From positions 1-38,561 of the forward strand of contig JAHZHV010000092.1 of NCBI GenBank assembly GCA_019420085.1: a stretch of DNA of 38,561 nucleotides, read 5' to 3'. The notes beneath the pieces are model-generated. The model was not told where the DNA came from and searched no databases. It saw only the letters and a program-made list of their open reading frames with translations. Both the position numbers and the translations under genes were made by a program. The stretch's first letter is position 1, and each line of letters opens with the position of its first letter. This document shows, piece by piece, positions 35,011 to 38,561 of this stretch. Source of the stretch: Christensenella sp. GTDB lineage: Bacteria > Bacillota > Clostridia > Christensenellales > Maliibacteriaceae.

Positions 35011-36366
35011 ATGGATTTTTTTACGCAGGCTGCGCGGAAGATGGCGCCACTTGCCGACCGTATGCGTCCGACAACCCTTTCGGAATTTATCGGACAGGAA
35101 CATATTGTCGGCCCCGGCAAGCTGCTGCGGCGCGCAATCGCTGCTGATGCGCTGACCAGCTGTATTTTTTACGGACCGCCGGGCTGCGGGAAAACGACGC
35201 TGGCTTCCATTATTGCGAATCATACCAGTGCAGCTTTTGTAAAATTAAATGCGGTGACAAGCGGTGTGGCGGATGTACGCAAAGTGATTGAAGATGCCGA
35301 GGCACGGCTGCGTCTGGACGGACGGCATACCTATCTTTTGCTTGATGAGTGTCATCGCTGGAGTAAGGCGCAAAGTGATGCTTTGCTGCCTGCGATGGAA
35401 AAGGGTACGATTCGCTTTATCGGATCCACGACGGAAAATCCCATGATTGCCATGACGCCTGCTATCGTATCGCGCTGCCGCGTGTTTGAATTTCGTGCGC
35501 TGCAAAGTGCGGACGTGGCGCTGGCCGTGCAGCGTGCGCTGACGGATGAAAAAAACGGCCTTGGATTTATGAAAATCGATATGCCGGATTCCGTCGTGCG
35601 GCAGCTTGCCGATATGAGTAATGGTGATGTACGCGTTGCATTGACGGCGCTGGAACTTGCGGCGCTGTCCACGGATGCAGACGGAACAGGCGTTGTGCAT
35701 ATCGATGCGCAGGCGATTTGCGAATCCATGCAGCAGCGCGTCATGCCGATGGATGATTCGCTGTATTACGACATGCTTTCTGCCTTTTGCAAGAGCCTGC
35801 GGGGAAGCGATTCCACAGCTGCGCTTGGATGGGCTGCGCGTCTTTTGTATGCCGGATGCGATCCGCACCTGATTTTGCGGCGTGTCATGGCGCATGCAAG
35901 CGAGGATGTTGGCCTGGCGGACCCGATGGCGATGGTGCAGGCGGTTTCGGCGATGCAGGCGCTGAACCTGATGGGCATGCCGGAGGCGCGTTTGCCGATG
36001 GCGCAGGCGATTATCTATGTTTGTGAGGCGCCAAAGTCCAATGCCGTGGTTATGGCGATTGACGAAGCGGAAGCGGATGCACGTAATATGCGCCATGAGA
36101 ATGTACCCGAGGCATTGCGTGATACGCATTATGCAGGTGCGGACAAGCTGGGGCGCGGCAGGGGCTATCTTTATCCGCATGATTTTCCGGGCCATTATGT
36201 TACGCAGAATTACCGTCCTGCAGGGCTGGAGAAAAAGGAGTATTACCGTCCGGGAACACTGGGCTTTGAAGCAGAGATTCTGCAGCGCAAAAAAGCCCGC
36301 GAAGCGATCGATCGCCAGCAGGGTGTGGCAGGGCGTGCGCAGGTGAAAACAGAACCTAAAACGTGA
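35011..36366 (+). CDS. rarA: Replication-associated recombination protein RarA/MgsA
   Basis: The 451-residue AAA+ clamp-loader-like ATPase acts at stalled forks. It has GPPGCGKT (residues 55-62), DECHRW for Walker B (112-117; family usually DEIHRF), ATTENP-like sensor (GSTTENP), SRCRVFEF, and the C-terminal MgsA domain. That domain contains SLRGSD, YAGCDP and RRVMAHASEDVGLADP, and later AIIYVCEAPKSN and a DFPGHYVTQNYRP segment. The ATG at 35011 has AAGGAGG nearby. A Lys/Gln-rich tail of about 20 residues extends beyond usual RarA. It precedes the DUF5655 gene by 15 nt. Confidence 0.93.
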   Translation: MDFFTQAARKMAPLADRMRPTTLSEFIGQEHIVGPGKLLRRAIAADALTSCIFYGPPGCGKTTLASIIANHTSAAFVKLNAVTSGVADVRKVIEDAEARLRLDGRHTYLLLDECHRWSKAQSDALLPAMEKGTIRFIGSTTENPMIAMTPAIVSRCRVFEFRALQSADVALAVQRALTDEKNGLGFMKIDMPDSVVRQLADMSNGDVRVALTALELAALSTDADGTGVVHIDAQAICESMQQRVMPMDDSLYYDMLSAFCKSLRGSDSTAALGWAARLLYAGCDPHLILRRVMAHASEDVGLADPMAMVQAVSAMQALNLMGMPEARLPMAQAIIYVCEAPKSNAVVMAIDEAEADARNMRHENVPEALRDTHYAGADKLGRGRGYLYPHDFPGHYVTQNYRPAGLEKKEYYRPGTLGFEAEILQRKKAREAIDRQQGVAGRAQVKTEPKT

Positions 36367-36381
36367 CATGGGAGCAAATGT

Positions 36382-36792
36382 ATGGATTTGCTTGAGCAGT
36401 TAACGGCAGATGAAGCGCTGTTTTTTGATGGACATGCTGATGTATTGCCGATTTATATATATCTGCGTGAAGCGATTTTGCGGCATTGTCAGGGGACGCA
36501 GATCATAGTAAAGAAGACGCAGATTTCCTTTTGCAACAGGCATTTGTTTGCTGCGGCGTCTTTTTTGCCCGTGCGGCGGGCGAACATGCGTCCCGCATCG
36601 TATCTGACGGTTACGTTTTCACTGCCGCAGCGTTTGGATTGTGCGCGTGTGGATGCATCGGTACAGGTGAACGCAAGACGTTGGACGCATCATGTGCTTA
36701 TATCGCAGACAGACCACATCGATGCACAGCTGATTGCATGGCTTGTGCAGGCAGCAGAATTTTCCTGCAGGGGAAAACAGATGGGACAATGA
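36382..36792 (+). CDS. DUF5655 domain-containing protein
   Basis: The 136-residue protein begins with an acidic helix (LLEQLTADEALFF) and carries the pattern VKKTQISFCNRHLFAAASFLPVRR, then YLTVTFSLPQRLD and RWTHHVLIS, which I recognise from DUF5655. The fold is small and alpha/beta, with no known reaction; such domains also appear fused to restriction-related or transport proteins. GGGAG lies 8 nt before the ATG. It follows rarA by 15 nt and ends the operon at palindromic terminators. Confidence 0.75.
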   Translation: MDLLEQLTADEALFFDGHADVLPIYIYLREAILRHCQGTQIIVKKTQISFCNRHLFAAASFLPVRRANMRPASYLTVTFSLPQRLDCARVDASVQVNARRWTHHVLISQTDHIDAQLIAWLVQAAEFSCRGKQMGQ

Positions 36793-36806
36793 ATTGTGAA
36801 AATGAT

Positions 36807-36852
36807 AAAAAGCAGCGGGCGCAGTGGAAAATACCACTGCGCCTGCTGCTTT
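36807..36852. terminator. Bidirectional terminator between DUF5655 and the Cys-rich gene
   Basis: A 19-bp stem with one G-U pair (36809-36827 with 36834-36852). The minus strand ends in TTTTT after the stem, the plus strand in TTTG. Both genes converge here. Confidence 0.7.
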
Positions 36853-36860
36853 GTCTGCAT

Positions 36861-36905
36861 GGCGGCTGTCCTGGACATAAAACGTGTCCGGGACAGGCCG
36901 CCTTT
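36861..36905. repeat. Second long hairpin in the same gap
   Basis: Arms 36861-36877 and 36885-36902 pair over 17 bp with one bulge and one wobble, 7-nt loop, then TTT on the plus strand. No T-run on the minus strand. It follows the first hairpin by 8 nt. Confidence 0.5.
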
Positions 36906-36961
36906 GCATCCGCAAAAGGTTTTTTATGGGGGGAATGCGTCGTTCGGGAAAAACGAAGCCA

Positions 36962-37306
36962 TTATTCCTGAACGGGTACGGGCGTCTTCTGACAATCCGT
37001 GCAGATATCTTCGGAAGAAGCACCATTGCAGGCAACATATGCGTCGGAAACCGTAGCCACAGCGCCAAAGGCAACGGGAACGGCGACGCAGATATCCTGC
37101 GTAATCGTGAAGAAGCAGGAACCGTTTTTCAGTCCTTCGCAGACTTCGCGACCCGGTGTGACAACAGGATCGCCGCAGCACTTGGTTACGGTTGCACCTG
37201 TCTGTGCAAAGGGCGTAACGGTGACCGGCACGCAGACCGATGCGGCCTGATAGCCTACCGTGGGGCAGGTTTGCGGTGTTTCAAGCAGTTCAGTAGGGTT
37301 TGTCAT
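36962..37306 (-). CDS. Cys-rich protein of spore-surface type, unknown function
   Basis: The 114-residue protein has 10 Cys residues spread as CC, CxxC-like and single positions, with repeated VCVPVTVTPFA and ICVAVPVAFGA beta segments. It has no signal peptide or membrane helix. I recall similar short proteins (C-V-P-V-T-V ... CCG-P ... ICV-V-P-V) in sporulating Clostridia, where they appear with spore surface or coat genes; that link is from memory, not shown here. AAAGGAGGA lies 11 nt before the ATG. It is divergent from the larger Cys-containing gene at 37519, which has the same flavour. Confidence 0.75.
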   Translation of the reverse strand: MTNPTELLETPQTCPTVGYQAASVCVPVTVTPFAQTGATVTKCCGDPVVTPGREVCEGLKNGSCFFTITQDICVAVPVAFGAVATVSDAYVACNGASSEDICTDCQKTPVPVQE

Positions 37307-37518
37307 AGAACAAACGTCCTCCTTTCCTTCAGGACACTGTTACCATATGCCGGTACCACAGCATGTGTGCACAAGCGCTGCGGCGTTATTTTGAAAGGAA
37401 CGTTCAAAAAAATGTGGGGGGAACGCAAAAAACGCGCGGTGCATACCCTGTATCAGAACCCGCCGGCGCGGTATTCTCCGCCGGGCGCGGGAATTCATTT
37501 TAAAAAGGAGTTGCCGGT

Positions 37519-38238
37519 ATGTCCTTTTACAACTATAACAACGACACACAATGCCCCTCGCCGGGCCCCACGACAAACGCAGTTGACGGTCTTTGCGAAC
37601 GCACTTGTGTACAGGTTAAAAAAGTATACGATTCCTGCATGCAGCAGGTACAGATGGAAGATGTTACGCTTGATCTTGCGGACATTCAGCCCAATGATCG
37701 CAGCTTTACGGCACCGCTTACATTTATTTCCTGCCGCGGTGTGCCCGGTCAGACGCGTTTGAGTGATGTCAGTGTTACGCGTCTTGCGCAGGGTGATAAC
37801 ATGGCGCGCGTGCGGGCGACGATGCATATCCCGATCGAGGTGCTGTTCTCCGACGCAAATGGCTGCGAAGGCATGGGGCGAAGCATGGTAACGTTGAAAA
37901 AAGACGTTGTGCTGTATGTTCCCGACGATTCGATTATTCCCTACACGATTGAAGCGGTCAGCGGCGCGGTTTGCGTCACAGGTACATATTGCGGCGGATT
38001 CCGGTTCCGCATTACAGTCTGTCTGACGGCCATTATGAAGGTCGTGGCGGATGTTGAGCTTTTGATTCCCAGTTATGGCTTCTGCCGCGTGCCTCCCTGC
38101 CGCGAATTTGCTGCAGGCGTATGCGACGACTTCTTTGCACTGCCGATCTATCCGCCTACACAGGGCTGCGAATGTCCGCCGGTGGATTCTTCCAGTATGA
38201 GTGGTGCGGACGCATCGATGCAGTCAACGGGCGCTTGA
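37519..38238 (+). CDS. Conserved clostridial spore-surface-like protein
   Basis: The 239-residue protein has an N-terminal NAVDGLCERTCVQVKKVYDSC motif, which in clostridial proteins is followed, as here, by beta-rich repeats (PLTFISC, SDVSVTRL, IPIEVLFSDANG, VVLYVPDDSIIPYTIEAVSG, GTYCGGFRFRITVCL). It ends in a VELLIPSYGFCRVPPCREF segment, then a Cys/Ser/Pro tail. There is no signal peptide, consistent with a mother-cell-made coat or exosporium component. Ten or more Cys could crosslink. AAGGAG lies 8 nt before the ATG. Its TGA overlaps the promoter of the next gene. The function is inferred from family resemblance. Confidence 0.72.
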   Translation: MSFYNYNNDTQCPSPGPTTNAVDGLCERTCVQVKKVYDSCMQQVQMEDVTLDLADIQPNDRSFTAPLTFISCRGVPGQTRLSDVSVTRLAQGDNMARVRATMHIPIEVLFSDANGCEGMGRSMVTLKKDVVLYVPDDSIIPYTIEAVSGAVCVTGTYCGGFRFRITVCLTAIMKVVADVELLIPSYGFCRVPPCREFAAGVCDDFFALPIYPPTQGCECPPVDSSSMSGADASMQSTGA

Positions 38239-38263
38239 CAGTACTTAAAAATGGCGCGATAAT
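38235..38263 (+). promoter_or_regulatory. Promoter of the alcohol dehydrogenase gene
   Basis: TTGACA (38235-38240), 17-nt spacer, GATAAT (38258-38263). The -35 hexamer overlaps the stop codon of the preceding gene. Confidence 0.7.
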
Positions 38264-38323
38264 TATTTTGAAAATCTTTTCTGCGACATGGATCGCGCAG
38301 AGGAAAAAAGGAGTTATCGCACC

Positions 38324-38561
38324 ATGTACAATTTTACGCTTTCCATTCCCACGAAGATGCATTTCGGAAAGGGTCAGGTCAGCATGCTGGCTGGCGACAT
38401 TCTGCCGTATACCAAGCGTGTGCTGATGGTTTATGGCGGCGGCAGCATCAAGAAAAACGGCGCCTATGACGATGTGTGCCGTGTGCTGCGCGAAAATGGC
38501 ATCGAATGGGTCGAGTTGGGCGGCGTTGCCCCCAATCCGAGAATTGAGTCGGTTTATGAGG
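38324..38561 (+). CDS. Iron-containing alcohol dehydrogenase, N-terminal part
   Basis: The first 79 residues are in the window. MYNFTLSIPTKMHFGKGQV, the nucleotide-binding VLMVYGGGSIKKNGAYDDV, and GVAPNPRIESVYE are characteristic of NAD(P)H-dependent butanol/alcohol dehydrogenases (BdhA/YqhD group, Fe-ADH). The GGGS loop binds the dinucleotide; the iron ligands lie beyond the edge. AAAGGAG precedes the ATG. It has its own sigmaA-type promoter and so is likely a housekeeping fermentation enzyme rather than a spore gene. Confidence 0.9.
   Translation, partial: MYNFTLSIPTKMHFGKGQVSMLAGDILPYTKRVLMVYGGGSIKKNGAYDDVCRVLRENGIEWVELGGVAPNPRIESVYE

Noticed and set aside
37440..37450. CATACCCT as a sigmaE-type -10 for the spore-like gene
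   Set aside because: No matching -35 lies at the right distance; too weak to annotate.
36884..37762. 292-residue plus-strand open frame
   Set aside because: It overlaps the Cys-rich gene on the other strand and the start of the 37519 gene, has no family resemblance, and is explained by antisense coding.
1..38561. CRISPR arrays, insertion sequences, tRNA or rRNA genes
   Set aside because: None seen: no regularly spaced repeats, transposase signatures, or tRNA cloverleaf sequences were recognised by eye.

Overview
The window looks like a chromosomal segment of a Gram-positive, probably spore-forming member of the Bacillota, most likely class Clostridia. The signs are strong purine-rich Shine-Dalgarno sites, an ileS T-box leader, a long type-2-like IleRS, a walJ-to-rlmH neighbourhood, and two Cys-rich proteins that resemble clostridial spore-surface families. 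Composition is moderately GC-rich, apart from one AT-rich islet near 26.3-26.9 kb. I cannot name a genus. No rRNA, tRNA, CRISPR array, insertion sequence or prophage was seen.

Layout. 0-2.5 kb: end of a nitroreductase, then a flippase-like membrane protein, a cupin and a CPBP protease on +. 2.6-4.4 kb: an unusually short alaS on -. 4.8-8.9 kb: a 1361-residue secreted GH32 fructan hydrolase with repeated jelly-roll modules and a sortase-like NPGTG tail. 9-11.2 kb: a small secreted protein, a SLOG-fold protein divergent from a small HTH regulator across 14-bp repeats, and a membrane-bound XRE regulator. 11.35-19.35 kb: a long minus-strand block for RNA modification and translation (RluA-type synthase, SAM methyltransferase, ileS with T-box, tadA, rlmH, CPBP protease, walJ).

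19.4-24.8 kb: plus-strand SbcD/SbcC-like (YhaO/YhaN-like) nuclease-ATPase pair with a membrane hairpin in the ATPase, then a polysaccharide flippase. 24.8-29.9 kb: a minus-strand alkaline-phosphatase-superfamily enzyme, an AT-rich XRE islet with a probably broken small gene, a YibE/F membrane protein, and a membrane-anchored protein with a caspase-like (CHAT/C25-type) C-terminal domain. 30-36.8 kb: a plus-strand series of sugar isomerase-like protein, DUF1015, aspartate kinase, AEC transporter, rarA and DUF5655. 37-38.2 kb: two divergent Cys-rich proteins of spore-surface type. The window ends inside an iron-containing alcohol dehydrogenase.

Functional links are mostly local: translational coupling (methyltransferase/rluA-type ATGA, CPBP/rlmH TGATG, SbcD/SbcC GTGA), divergent promoters (walJ/sbcD-like sharing one palindromic -35 hexamer; caspase-like/isomerase), and convergent pairs separated by bidirectional terminators. 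The best candidates for something undescribed are the membrane-tethered caspase-like protein, the minimal alaS, the GH32 with Glu at the nucleophile position, the SLOG/HTH pair with its repeats, and a 69-nt near-perfect hairpin after the aspartate kinase gene.
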